Origin: Bordetella petrii
GTDB taxonomy: Bacteria > Pseudomonadota > Gammaproteobacteria > Burkholderiales > Burkholderiaceae_B
Length of the DNA: 64,000 nt
Reading direction: 5' to 3'
NCBI RefSeq assembly: GCF_000067205.1
Contig: NC_010170.1
Span: 1,178,001-1,242,000 of the forward strand
A program made the position numbers and the translations under genes. Each line of letters opens with the position of its first letter. Position 1 is the first letter of the stretch. Below the pieces are notes generated by a model. That model had not been told where the DNA came from. It searched no databases and worked only from the letters and a program-made list of their open reading frames with translations. Below are positions 51,084 through 59,756 of the stretch, one piece after another.

Positions 51084-51899
51084 CTAGACACCCAGGTCCA
51101 GGTCGAACCGGGGAGCGCGGCGCTCTTGCAATGCGCTCACTCCCTCCCGCGCCTCGGGGCTTCCGAAGCCCATGAACTCCAGCGCCAGCGAGGTATCGAA
51201 AATGGGTCCGGCCTGACGCAGCCAATTGTTCAGGGCGTACTTGGTCCACCGCATCGCACCCGGCGCGCCTGCCGCGAGCTTCCCGGCGATCTCAAGGGCT
51301 TTGTCTTGAAGCGCGTCGTCCTCAACGCACAACGACACGAGACCCAGCGCTTCGGCCTGCGCGCCGCTCACGGGTTCGCACAACATCAGGTGGTATTTGG
51401 CCTTGGCCATCCCGCAAAGCAAGGGCCAGATGATGGCCGCATGGTCGCCTGCGGGGACGCCCAGCTTGGTGTGGCCGTCCACAATGCGGGCCGATTTCGC
51501 TGCAATCGAGATGTCGGCCAGCAGAGCCGCCACCAGACCCGCGCCCACCGCCGGGCCATGAATGGCGGAGACGATAGGTTTCGAACAGTTGATGATGTTG
51601 TAGACCAGGTCTCGGGCTTCTCGCCAGACACGGGCCCTGGCCTTGAAATCGTCGTTGATCTCTTCGAGCATGCGGAAATCACCACCAGCCGAGAACGCAC
51701 GCCCGGCTCCGCGGATGATCACGGCGCTGACCTCGGGATCGGTGTCGATCTCGCGCCATACCTCCGCCAGTTCGGCGTGCCCCCGGGAATCCAGGGAATT
51801 CATGCGCTCGGGGTTGTTCAGCGTCAGGCGCAGAACACGGTCAAGCGGACGGTCGAATTCAATCGCCGTGTAGTTCTGATAACGAAGGTTTTCTGTCAT
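51084..51899 (-). CDS. enoyl-CoA hydratase/isomerase family protein
   Basis: A 271-residue crotonase-fold protein. FSAGGDFRMLEEI and GPAVGAGLVAALLADISI form the oxyanion hole; the first catalytic Glu is replaced by Val (GLVAA) and Asp appears in AGDHAAIIWP, so a specialised reaction is possible. ATG 51899 is the family N-terminus. It is the first gene of the long leftward operon that runs to the OYE at 43315, and diverges from the LysR gene. Confidence 0.88.
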   Translation of the reverse strand: MTENLRYQNYTAIEFDRPLDRVLRLTLNNPERMNSLDSRGHAELAEVWREIDTDPEVSAVIIRGAGRAFSAGGDFRMLEEINDDFKARARVWREARDLVYNIINCSKPIVSAIHGPAVGAGLVAALLADISIAAKSARIVDGHTKLGVPAGDHAAIIWPLLCGMAKAKYHLMLCEPVSGAQAEALGLVSLCVEDDALQDKALEIAGKLAAGAPGAMRWTKYALNNWLRQAGPIFDTSLALEFMGFGSPEAREGVSALQERRAPRFDLDLGV

Positions 51900-52004
51900 C
51901 CTCGACTCCAACTTCAGGTACGTGATTGGGCGGCCGTTTGTCGGCCGTCCGCGTTCTTCTGCGCCGATATGACGCGTGCCTTTCTGCGTAACTGCTGGCG
52001 CAAT

Positions 52005-52018
52005 TGTGCGATCCGCAC
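52005..52018. promoter_or_regulatory. candidate LysR box (T-N11-A, GTGCG-ATC-CGCAC)
   Basis: GTGCGATCCGCAC is an inverted repeat with T52005-N11-A52017, the classical LysR-box spacing. It lies between the divergent crotonase and LysR genes, upstream of both. Confidence 0.45.
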
Positions 52019-52051
52019 TTGCTTTATCAAAGACCACCGTTGCACCCTTAG

Positions 52052-52067
52052 TGTGCGCTGATGCACA
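52052..52067. promoter_or_regulatory. inverted repeat TGTGC-N6-GCACA before lysR
   Basis: TGTGCGCTGATGCACA lies eight bases before the LysR start. The same architecture occurs at 52988-53003 upstream of the CoA transferase operon. It could mediate autorepression, by inference. Confidence 0.45.
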
Positions 52068-52074
52068 ATGAGCC

Positions 52075-52983
52075 ATGGATACGCACCCCGAATGGAACGA
52101 CCTCAAAGTTTTTCTGGCTGTCGCACGGCTGGGCACGATCTCCGATGCGGGGGAGAAGCTCGGGATCGAGCACTCCACTGTTTCGCGGCGGATCGACCGG
52201 CTGGAAGCGACCTTGCGCGTGGTCTTGTTTGACCGACGCCGCAGCGGCTATTCGCTGACCGATGCTGGCCATGCGCTGATTCCTCACGCGGAAAAAATGG
52301 AAAGCGCGCTGTTGGCCGCTGTGGGAGAAAGCCTGGAGGCGGCCGACTTCATCAAAGGCAATGTTCGCGTTGGAACACCGGAAGCATTTGGTATCCACGT
52401 GCTTGCCCCGGGGATGGCGCAGTTGCGCCAGAAACATCCCGGACTGCGCATTGAACTGATGGCCCAGCCCCAATTCCCCAGCCTTGTGACCAGGGAAGTC
52501 GAAATCCTGGTGACGCTTGATCCGCCGCAGATGGGGCGATACAAGGTCGCGAAGCTGGCGCAGATCGACTACTTCCTTTATTGCTCTCCTGCCTACCGGG
52601 ACGCCCATCCTCCAATACGTGAACTCAGCGACGTCGCTCAGCACGATTTCCTGGACTACATCCATGATGGTTCGGTCAGTGAGCGCTATCGCGTGCTTGA
52701 AGAGCTCGTCCTGGAACCGAATCGATGTTTCAGCTCGAACAGCGTGCTTGCACAGCGCTCGGCCGCAGCGGCTGGGCTGGGGCTTGTCTTGCTTACGCCC
52801 TATGTCGCAAACGTGAATAGCGGCGACCTCATCAGCGTTTTTCCTGATAAGCCCCTCATTACGCGGAGCTTATGGATTGCGGCGCCCGAAGATCTGCTGC
52901 GGATCAAACGCTACCAGTTCGCTTGGCGATTTATCCGTGAACAGGTCGAATCGCAGCCGGAGCTGTTCCACCCGCCCGCTTGA
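52075..52983 (+). CDS. LysR-family transcriptional regulator
   Basis: A 302-residue LTTR. The winged HTH is TISDAGEKLGIEHSTVSRRI (about 22-41), followed by the linker helix and a periplasmic-binding-type effector domain. It is divergent from the crotonase-Liv operon and directly upstream of the CoA transferase genes. Repeats of TGTGC-N6-GCACA on both sides suggest it controls the flanking genes. Confidence 0.92.
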   Translation: MDTHPEWNDLKVFLAVARLGTISDAGEKLGIEHSTVSRRIDRLEATLRVVLFDRRRSGYSLTDAGHALIPHAEKMESALLAAVGESLEAADFIKGNVRVGTPEAFGIHVLAPGMAQLRQKHPGLRIELMAQPQFPSLVTREVEILVTLDPPQMGRYKVAKLAQIDYFLYCSPAYRDAHPPIRELSDVAQHDFLDYIHDGSVSERYRVLEELVLEPNRCFSSNSVLAQRSAAAAGLGLVLLTPYVANVNSGDLISVFPDKPLITRSLWIAAPEDLLRIKRYQFAWRFIREQVESQPELFHPPA

Positions 52984-52987
52984 TCGC

Positions 52988-53003
52988 TGTGCAGAATTGC
53001 ACA
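52988..53003. promoter_or_regulatory. inverted repeat TGTGC-N6-GCACA before CoA transferase operon
   Basis: TGTGCAGAATTGCACA has a perfect TGTGCA/TGCACA arm pair, just after the LysR stop and about 20 bases before the predicted -35. This placement fits activator binding. Confidence 0.5.
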
Positions 53004-53023
53004 ATAAGGTTGCGGCAAATCCA

Positions 53024-53052
53024 TTGTTCCGGCCGCATCGAATCCCTAGTAT
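53024..53052 (+). promoter_or_regulatory. predicted sigma-70 promoter for CoA transferase operon
   Basis: TTGTTC (53024-53029) and TAGTAT (53047-53052) are separated by 17 bases. It lies 46 bases before the CoA transferase start and follows the inverted repeat at 52988. Confidence 0.45.
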
Positions 53053-53097
53053 CTGGGGGGTTACCACCCACTCAACCCCATTTACTTCGGTTAGAGA

Positions 53098-53802
53098 ATG
53101 AGAAAGATATATGGAGATGTGGCCGACGCCCTGGACGGGGTCATCACGAACGGCCAAACGATAGCTGTCGGGGGTTTCGGCCTGTGCGGCATTCCTTCAG
53201 CATTGATAGAAGGGATGCGTGACAGCGGCGTCGGCAATCTGACTTGCATCAGCAACAACGCTGGCGTTGATGACTTCGGTCTGGGGCTACTACTGCAGTC
53301 GCGCCAGGTGAAGCGCATGATCGCGTCGTACGTTGGCGAGAACAAGGAATTCGAAAGACAGTACTTGAGTGGCGAACTGGAGCTGGAGTTCAACCCTCAA
53401 GGGACGCTTGCGGAGCGTTTGCGCGCAGGCGGCGCCGGAATTCCCGCGTTTTTCACCAGGACTGGCGTCGGCACTGTCGTCGAGGAAGGCAAAGAGACCA
53501 GGCAGTTCGGTGGCCAGACCTACATCATGGAGTTGGCGCTCCGGCCGGATGTCTCGCTGGTGAAAGCAAAGCGTGCAGATCGAGCAGGCAACCTTGTCTT
53601 TGCACGCACAGCTCGAAACTTCAATCCCGACGTGGCAATGGCGGGAGCGGTGACGATCGCCGAAGTGGAAGAACTGGTGGAAGAGGGCGAGATCGATCCT
53701 GACGATGTGCATCTGCCAGGAATCTTCGTCGATCGTATCGTCGTCGTACCCAACCCGGAAAAGCGCATCGAGCGCAAGAGTTTCCGTTCACGGCCGCAGT
53801 AA
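53098..53802 (+). CDS. 3-oxoacid CoA-transferase, subunit A
   Basis: A 234-residue class I CoA transferase alpha subunit. GGFGLCGIPSALI is the family signature and ISNNAGVDDFGLG the CoA-binding stretch. The C-terminus includes VEEGEIDPDDVHLPGI. With subunit B it would move CoA between succinyl-CoA or acetyl-CoA and a 3-oxoacid. The gap to subunit B is 12 bases. Confidence 0.94.
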   Translation: MRKIYGDVADALDGVITNGQTIAVGGFGLCGIPSALIEGMRDSGVGNLTCISNNAGVDDFGLGLLLQSRQVKRMIASYVGENKEFERQYLSGELELEFNPQGTLAERLRAGGAGIPAFFTRTGVGTVVEEGKETRQFGGQTYIMELALRPDVSLVKAKRADRAGNLVFARTARNFNPDVAMAGAVTIAEVEELVEEGEIDPDDVHLPGIFVDRIVVVPNPEKRIERKSFRSRPQ

Positions 53803-53814
53803 GGAGAATTTGCG

Positions 53815-54453
53815 ATGGCTTGGACACATGACCAAATGGCAGCGCGCGCCGCACAGGAACTGCACGACGGCGACTACGTGAATCTGGGAATAGGCTTACC
53901 CACGAAAGTGGTGCAATACGTGCCTGACGGCATGCAAGTATGGTTGCAGTCCGAAAACGGACTGATCGGCATCGGGCCGCCCCCTTATGAGGACGAAATC
54001 GACCCGGACCTTATCGACGCGGCCAAGCAGACGGTGACAACAGCGCCTGGCGCATCCATCTGTTCGTCTTCCATGTCGTTCGCCATGATCCGAGGCGGCC
54101 ATATGGACCTTACGATCCTGGGAGCCATGCAGGTCAGCGCGCAGGGAGACCTTGCAAACTGGATGATCCCCGGCAAGATGGTCAAAGGCATGGGCGGGGC
54201 CATGGATCTTGTTGGTGGCGCGCGCCGGGTCATTGTGCTCATGGAACACAACACGCGTGACGGTGCGATGAAAATTCTGGATCAGTGCTCTTTGCCGCTG
54301 ACCGGTCGTAGCGTGGTGCACAGGATCATTTCCGACCTGGCGGTGATGGACATCACCGACGAAGGGCTGGTTGTAAAAGAGCTGGCGCCCGGCGTTACGC
54401 GCGAGGCATTGCAGGAAAAGTCGGAGCCTCGCCTGGTGTTTGCACTCGGATAG
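53815..54453 (+). CDS. 3-oxoacid CoA-transferase, subunit B
   Basis: A 212-residue beta subunit. The catalytic Glu is in SENGLIGIGP; VNLGIGLPTKVVQYVP precedes and GGAMDLVGGARRVIVLMEH follows, as usual. An AAGGAGAATTTGCG ribosome site precedes ATG. Together with subunit A it forms a complete enzyme of the ScoAB/AtoDA type. Confidence 0.94.
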   Translation: MAWTHDQMAARAAQELHDGDYVNLGIGLPTKVVQYVPDGMQVWLQSENGLIGIGPPPYEDEIDPDLIDAAKQTVTTAPGASICSSSMSFAMIRGGHMDLTILGAMQVSAQGDLANWMIPGKMVKGMGGAMDLVGGARRVIVLMEHNTRDGAMKILDQCSLPLTGRSVVHRIISDLAVMDITDEGLVVKELAPGVTREALQEKSEPRLVFALG

Positions 54454-54458
54454 CCGAT

Positions 54459-54551
54459 CTAGGCGCGAGGAGGCGACTGATAGAACGTCTTTGTCCCGAA
54501 GTCGACCTCCACGCCTAGACCGATGCCTTCCGGCAGCCGGCCCAGACAGGA
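54459..54551 (-). pseudogene. C-terminal remnant of an enolase-superfamily (mandelate racemase-like) protein
   Basis: On the minus strand a short frame reads SCLGRLPEGIGLGVEVDFG and ends 11 codons later. GRLP-x-G-x-GLGVEVD is the closing motif of mandelate racemase/muconate cycloisomerase-type proteins. The upstream part is not found, so only about 30 codons survive. The remaining gap to 54724 shows no gene I can support. Confidence 0.5.
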
Positions 54552-54724
54552 CTGTTGATGCGATTGGCGCGCTGCACATCAACAGTCGTCCGAAGAATTC
54601 GAACGTCGCGACAGAACGCATGGAAGTATGCCCAATCGGCTGTGAAATCGGGTTGCGCTTGGGGCTTTGTTAAGCGGGTGGCTTGGCAGCCCATTGCCGA
54701 GTTCGCGTGGTTTTTGGCATTCCG

Positions 54725-55381
54725 TTACCAAACTCGCACCTTGACCCGCTGCACAAGGTCGCTCACATGTGGGTCGTGGATCCCCCAGCGGGCGAGCGCG
54801 TCGTCCAGACGAGTCAAATATTCACGATTACTCCCGAGTGGGCCGCTTGCCATGGCGACATCGGCGGCAACCGCGTTGAGTTCATCTGTCGCACGATATT
54901 GGGGGTGCGTCGTTTCGGCGACGAAAGCGATGACCGAAACCCGACGCCCATCCGCCAAACGTGCTTGCGCCCAGACTGGCCGATACAGCCCGTGCACCAT
55001 TTCACGGATCCACACCAGGCGTAGTTCGTCGAGCAACGTATCTTCCGCCAGCCGGAAAGCAAGGCCGCGGCACTCTTCACCTTCCCGCAGCGCCAGCATG
55101 CGTCCCGGGACCGCCGGCGTCGCTCGGCCGGCGCTCAAGCGTAGGCAGAAACTACGGTGCCATCCGCCAAGCGTTGCCAGTTGCTGTTCTTCTGCGTCGA
55201 TCACCGGATTCCACATCAGCGAGCCATAGGCAAATAGCCAAACGGCCTCGCCCGACACTCGTCCGGATAAGGTGTCTCGCATCGACTGTTCAATGGCCTC
55301 CATCGTCCACGCAGGTTGATCAGCCGTGCCGGCAAGCAAGTCGACGTAACTGCCACTATCGAAGAGGTCGCGAGTCAGCAT
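54725..55381 (-). CDS. gamma-glutamylcyclotransferase (ChaC-like)
   Basis: A 218-residue ChaC/GGCT-like protein. The substrate loop is VWLFAYGSLMWNP, and ALREGEECRGLAFRL follows. ChaC proteins cleave glutathione to 5-oxoproline and Cys-Gly. ATG 55381 gives the usual MLTRDLF start; the frame continues to 55453, overlapping the LLM gene by 40 bases. It is the last gene of a leftward run of flavoenzymes, so a role in detoxifying their products is possible. Confidence 0.88.
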   Translation of the reverse strand: MLTRDLFDSGSYVDLLAGTADQPAWTMEAIEQSMRDTLSGRVSGEAVWLFAYGSLMWNPVIDAEEQQLATLGGWHRSFCLRLSAGRATPAVPGRMLALREGEECRGLAFRLAEDTLLDELRLVWIREMVHGLYRPVWAQARLADGRRVSVIAFVAETTHPQYRATDELNAVAADVAMASGPLGSNREYLTRLDDALARWGIHDPHVSDLVQRVKVRVW

Positions 55382-55413
55382 GGCGCTTGGGGAAATCAAT
55401 ACGGGACGTTGAA

Positions 55414-56385
55414 TCAGCGAATCGCCCGTGCGACCAGTTCGTGGGAGCGGCACCGTTGCTCCGGGTCGTAGATCCGGCTGTCTATCATCAGCTCGTCTGC
55501 ACCGGTGCGCTGCACCACGCCCTCGATCCAGGCGCTCACTTTTTGCTGATCGCCTGCCACCGTCATGGCGAGAACCTCGTCAAGCACGCGGCGTTCGTTC
55601 TCAGGCAGGCTCTCCACATAACCCTCCACCGGGCGCGGCAGCAAGCCAAGCCGGCCCATGTGCAGATTGAGCATCCATTGGCGGTGGGAGCTCGCAAGAA
55701 AATCCGCCTCTTCATTCGAGTCTGCGGCGAATATGTTCACGCCAACCATCACGTAGGGCGCCGCCAGCCACTTCGACGGACGAAAGTTCTTTCGGTAGTA
55801 GTCGACCGCCTGATCAAGCATCCTGGGTGCGAAGTGGGAAGCAAAGGCATAAGGCAGGCCCATCGCTGCAGCGAGTTGGGCGCCAAACATGCTCGAGCCC
55901 AAAATCCAGACCGGCACATCGTGAACACCGGGCACACCATGGGCAGGACGCCGGCCGTTGTTGGCCAGGTAGTCCATCACTTCAGTGACGTCTTCGGCAA
56001 AGTCATTCTCGATGCCACTACGCCGCAAAGCACGAACGGCGGCGCCGCCGCTGCCTGGAGCGCGTCCCATGCCGAGGTCGATCCGGCCGGGGTAGAGGGC
56101 GTTCAAGGTGCCAAACTGTTCTGCAACGGCAAGGGGGGCATGGTTGGGGAGCATGATGCCGCCCGAGCCCACGCAGATCCGAGAAGTTACCGCGGCGATC
56201 TGATCGATAATGAGCGACGTCGCCGCGGAGCCGATGCCGGGCATGTCGTGATGCTCGGCGATCCAGTAGCGCGTGTATCCGTGTTGCTCCACGTGCTGTG
56301 CGAGCTGTTTGGACTCCCCGATTGCGGTGGCAAGGTCTTTTCCCTCGCCGATCATCACGAGGTCGAGAACGGATAAGGCTGTCAT
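55414..56385 (-). CDS. LLM-class flavin-dependent oxidoreductase
   Basis: A 323-residue luciferase-like monooxygenase. RYWIAEHHDMPG and VGSGGIMLPNHAPL are standard for the single-subunit LLM group (MsnO8-like), and YPGRIDLGMGRAPGS follows. Such enzymes use reduced FMN supplied by a reductase, here plausibly shared with neighbouring flavin proteins. It belongs to the leftward operon 58542-54725. Confidence 0.9.
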   Translation of the reverse strand: MTALSVLDLVMIGEGKDLATAIGESKQLAQHVEQHGYTRYWIAEHHDMPGIGSAATSLIIDQIAAVTSRICVGSGGIMLPNHAPLAVAEQFGTLNALYPGRIDLGMGRAPGSGGAAVRALRRSGIENDFAEDVTEVMDYLANNGRRPAHGVPGVHDVPVWILGSSMFGAQLAAAMGLPYAFASHFAPRMLDQAVDYYRKNFRPSKWLAAPYVMVGVNIFAADSNEEADFLASSHRQWMLNLHMGRLGLLPRPVEGYVESLPENERRVLDEVLAMTVAGDQQKVSAWIEGVVQRTGADELMIDSRIYDPEQRCRSHELVARAIR

Positions 56386-56432
56386 AGCAAGGTCCTGTGG
56401 TTTCGAACAAATAGTTGGTTGAGGGAAATGGG

Positions 56433-57524
56433 TTATGCCGCCTGCTGCTGGGCGCGGTACGGCGGATAGTCTGTGTATCCGCGTTCGTCTCCGCCGTAGA
56501 ACGCTTCCTTGCCGGCCTCAGCTAGTGGCCATCCTTGGCGGAATCGCTCGACGAGATCCGGGTTTGCAATGAACGGCCGGCCAAAGACTACGAGGTCGGC
56601 GTCGCCAGCGACCAGCGCCTCTTCGGCGGTCTGCGCCGTAAAGCCTCCCGCCAGCACGAAAGTGCCTCCAAAAGCCCTTCGAATATCGCCTTGGAACTGA
56701 GCCGAACCCAGATGACTGGCATGCAAGTACGCGATCTCGCGTTGGCAAAGCGCGCCCGCCAAGCCTATCCACGTGGCCTTATCCGAGTCGAAGGCGTGCA
56801 AATCGCCCAAGTGGGCAAACGGAGAGACGCGGACGCCGACACGCTCGGGGCCGATTGCAGAGGAGACGGCATCGACCGTTTCCAGCAAGAGCCTGAGCCG
56901 GTTTGCGATGGTTGGACCGCCGTATTGGTCCTCACGTGTATTCAACCCCGCATTGATGAACTGCTCGAACAGGAAGCCGTTGCCAGCGTGGATTTCGACA
57001 CCGTCGAACCCCGCCTCGATGGCGTTTTGAGCGGCCTGCCGAAAATCCGCAATGATGCGCCGGATCCCCGCGATATCGAGGGCTTGTGGAAGGCTTGCCG
57101 GCACCTGCGCGGGTTCGCCGGCATCGTCGTAGCCTTGAACGAGCGAGTCTTCAGCCTGCACTGCCACTGGAGCGACGGGCGATTGGCCGTTCGGCAGCAA
57201 GCTATGGTGTGAAAGCCTGCCAACATGCCAAAGCTGGATAAAAATCCGGCCGCCCTTGCTGTGGACCGCATCGGTGACCCGGCGCCATCCGGCGATCTGT
57301 GCAGGCGTATGGATACCGGGCGTGCATAAATAGCCGCGGCCTTGCGGAGAAACCTGAGCACTTTCAGTAATGATCAATCCTGCGCTCGCGCGCTGGGCGT
57401 AGTACTCGGCCATGCTGGGTGAGGGCACAGAGTCCAGTGCTCGCGCGCGGGTCATGGGAGCCATGACCACGCGGTTTGAAAGCGTCAGAGCGCCCAACTG
57501 GTACGAAGAGAAGAGGGGATTCAT
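56433..57524 (-). CDS. alkene reductase (Old Yellow Enzyme family, NemA type)
   Basis: A 363-residue OYE of the NemA/xenobiotic reductase class. LSNRVVMAPMTRARA, EIHAGNGFLFEQFINAG with the His-x-x-Asn substrate pair, and REDQYGGPTIANR are characteristic. It reduces activated alkenes, nitro compounds or maleimides with NAD(P)H. It lies between two LLM genes, 13 bases after the first, and is distinct from the YqjM-type OYE at 43315. Confidence 0.93.
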   Translation of the reverse strand: MNPLFSSYQLGALTLSNRVVMAPMTRARALDSVPSPSMAEYYAQRASAGLIITESAQVSPQGRGYLCTPGIHTPAQIAGWRRVTDAVHSKGGRIFIQLWHVGRLSHHSLLPNGQSPVAPVAVQAEDSLVQGYDDAGEPAQVPASLPQALDIAGIRRIIADFRQAAQNAIEAGFDGVEIHAGNGFLFEQFINAGLNTREDQYGGPTIANRLRLLLETVDAVSSAIGPERVGVRVSPFAHLGDLHAFDSDKATWIGLAGALCQREIAYLHASHLGSAQFQGDIRRAFGGTFVLAGGFTAQTAEEALVAGDADLVVFGRPFIANPDLVERFRQGWPLAEAGKEAFYGGDERGYTDYPPYRAQQQAA

Positions 57525-57537
57525 GTGAGCGCTCCAA

Positions 57538-58542
57538 TCAATCGTGAGAAGGATGCTGCGGGAGCACGAACTCAGCGAGTTCGTCGAGGATTTCGCTATA
57601 GGGCTGCCGGCTGACCTTCGGATTCAGCGCAACGTGCGAGACGCCTGCCGCGCGCGCCTGGTCGAGATATGCGGATAGGCCATTTCGTCCGGCACGAAAG
57701 CCGCCCCGGATTCGTTGAAAGGGCTCGTTGGGATCGGCGCTGAGGTCAAGGTAGCCGCCCAATCCCAGCGGTTTGAATATCAGCTCCGGGTTCGACTGGG
57801 CAACGTGCTCCGTCCATTCTTGCGCCAGCTGAGGGAGGCGTTCGGGTGAAACCGCGCCGGTCAGCAGTCCATCCATGTGCTCGGCGATCCAGGCCATACT
57901 CTGCTGGGCCGTGCCCACGGCGATCGCAGGCACGCGGCCATACAGGGGCTTCGGCACCAAGTCCAGCGTGCCAGCCGACCCTCCGAAGCGCGCCGATCGA
58001 AATGAGGGAAAGCGCTGTTCGGTGAGAGTGCGCAAAACGCCGTAGGCATCGCGATAGCGTTCTCCCCGGGTGTCGTAGTTGATGCCCAGCATTGGATAGT
58101 CGCTTTGGCGGTCGCCAGAGGACAACCCCAGCATCATGCGTCCACCGCTCAGTTGGTCCAGGGACGTGGCCTGCTTGGCCAAATACATCGGCTCGTGCGT
58201 GGGCAGCACGATGCCGGTCGTGCCAAGGGCGATCCGCTTTGTCGCGGCGGCAAGATAACCGATGTAGACCATCGGCTCGAAAACCTGGGCAACGTCGCCA
58301 TAGGCGCGATCATGAAACGGCACATCGCGCATCCAGAGCGCGCCAAAGCCCAAGGCTTCAGCGCGCTGCGCCGTCTGAACATGACCTTCCATGGTGGGCG
58401 CTGGCCGACCGGGATGCGTTTCAAGCGGAAGGATCAGGCCGAGCGTCAGGTGGCCTGGGCGGTAAAGGCGGCGAAAGCCGGGATGCGCTGCCAGGTCCGG
58501 AGCCGTGAGGACGTTCAATGAAGCGAAGTCGGGGGTGTCCAT
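57538..58542 (-). CDS. LLM-class oxidoreductase (BA3436/TIGR03571-like)
   Basis: A 334-residue luciferase-type protein. HLTLGLILPLETHPG, ALWMRDVPFHDRAYGD and GIVLPTHEPMYLAKQATSLD match the BA3436-type family. It is a paralogue of the LLM protein at 59757. It starts the leftward operon, 122 bases from the LysR stop. Substrate unknown. Confidence 0.9.
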   Translation of the reverse strand: MDTPDFASLNVLTAPDLAAHPGFRRLYRPGHLTLGLILPLETHPGRPAPTMEGHVQTAQRAEALGFGALWMRDVPFHDRAYGDVAQVFEPMVYIGYLAAATKRIALGTTGIVLPTHEPMYLAKQATSLDQLSGGRMMLGLSSGDRQSDYPMLGINYDTRGERYRDAYGVLRTLTEQRFPSFRSARFGGSAGTLDLVPKPLYGRVPAIAVGTAQQSMAWIAEHMDGLLTGAVSPERLPQLAQEWTEHVAQSNPELIFKPLGLGGYLDLSADPNEPFQRIRGGFRAGRNGLSAYLDQARAAGVSHVALNPKVSRQPYSEILDELAEFVLPQHPSHD

Positions 58543-58664
58543 GAGACTGGACCTCCAATCAGAGCGATGAACGCAGTCTGATTGAATCCCCGCTATTGAT
58601 AAACCACCCTAAAAGCGCAAGACTCGAGAATAAAATTCCCCAAAATCTGGATATTTCTTCTTTC

Positions 58665-59591
58665 TCACGCCGATGGATCAAACCGCTCCCACGGCACGCC
58701 GTCGCGCCATTGATCCACGAGCAGATCGATGAAGGTGCGGGTGCGGGGAGACAGATGGCGCTTGCTGGGGTAAATGAGCCGTATGGGATCGGCCGGCGGC
58801 CGGTAGGCTTCCAGGACTTCAACGAGATCTCCCCGCTGCAGATCCTTCCCGGTGATGTAAGTCGGCAGATGGATAAGGCCGAATCCCGACAAGGCCGCCT
58901 CACGCAGCGCCTCGGAACTGTCGATGTTCATACGCCCCGGCCCGTCGCATACTTCGATCGCGCCGTCATGCAGAAAGCGCCAAGGCATCGGACGCTGACC
59001 ACTAAGGAAAAAGATCGTGTCGTGCTGCGCCAGATCCGCTGGCGTGGCAGGCACACCGCGATCCGCCAAGTAGCCTGGTGACGCGCACGTGACAAACTGC
59101 TGTCCGCCGATCGTTCGGGACAGGACGCGGGCATCGTCTTTGATGCCACCGATGCGCACCGCCACATCTATTCCTTCTTCAATCAAGTCGATATAGCGGT
59201 CGGTGAACCAGACGTCTGCCTGGATCTGCGGCCAAGTCTTCACATACGCGTTCAGCACCGGGAGGATATGGCGCTGGCCGAACGATAGCGGGGCAGTCAA
59301 GCGCAGGATCCCCCCCGGCTTGCCGCGGCGCTGCGCCATCGTTGCGTCAACTTCGTCCAGGTCTTCAAGAATCTGGCTCCATCGATCGAATACGACCAGC
59401 CCTTCGTCAGTTGGATTGAGTTTGCGTGTGGTGCGGTGCATGAGACGAACGCCAAGGCGCGCCTCCAGTCGCGCAACGCTCTTTCCAACGGCCGACCGTG
59501 TCAGCCCGAGCGAGGCGGCAGCCGCGGTAAAACTGCCGGTCTTCACCGCGGAAACGAAGGCGAGGATGTCGCCGAACCGATTGGGTTCCAT
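58665..59591 (-). CDS. LysR-family transcriptional regulator
   Basis: A 308-residue LTTR of the CrgA/DsdC-like group. The HTH is FTAAAASLGLTRSAVGKSVA, followed by LEARLGVRLMHRTTRKL. ATG 59591 gives the standard MEPNRFGDILAF start; the frame is open to 59654. It diverges from the LLM gene at 59757; a candidate LysR box lies between. Confidence 0.93.
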   Translation of the reverse strand: MEPNRFGDILAFVSAVKTGSFTAAAASLGLTRSAVGKSVARLEARLGVRLMHRTTRKLNPTDEGLVVFDRWSQILEDLDEVDATMAQRRGKPGGILRLTAPLSFGQRHILPVLNAYVKTWPQIQADVWFTDRYIDLIEEGIDVAVRIGGIKDDARVLSRTIGGQQFVTCASPGYLADRGVPATPADLAQHDTIFFLSGQRPMPWRFLHDGAIEVCDGPGRMNIDSSEALREAALSGFGLIHLPTYITGKDLQRGDLVEVLEAYRPPADPIRLIYPSKRHLSPRTRTFIDLLVDQWRDGVPWERFDPSA

Positions 59592-59667
59592 AGGTCTGCT
59601 CACCGAAAGGTCACGCCCAAAGTGGGCGCTAAACATGGGAATCCATTTCCCCAATTAACGAAATAGT

Positions 59668-59684
59668 ATTCGAACTTGTCGAAT
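59668..59684. promoter_or_regulatory. candidate LysR box (ATTCGA-N5-TCGAAT)
   Basis: ATTCGAACTTGTCGAAT is a perfect 6-bp inverted repeat with T-N11-A spacing, in the 165-base region between the divergent LysR and LLM genes. This is the expected place for a LysR-regulated promoter. Confidence 0.6.
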
Positions 59685-59756
59685 TAAAGCCCGTATAGCC
59701 GCCGTCAGCTCGGGTGCTGAGCGCTACACCGGCCACCCACCACGAGTTCCAATGCC

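Noticed and set aside
53896..54621. Minus-strand 241-codon frame over CoA transferase subunit B
   Set aside because: Antisense shadow of a gene with clear catalytic motifs; only the short mandelate-racemase-like end in another frame was kept.
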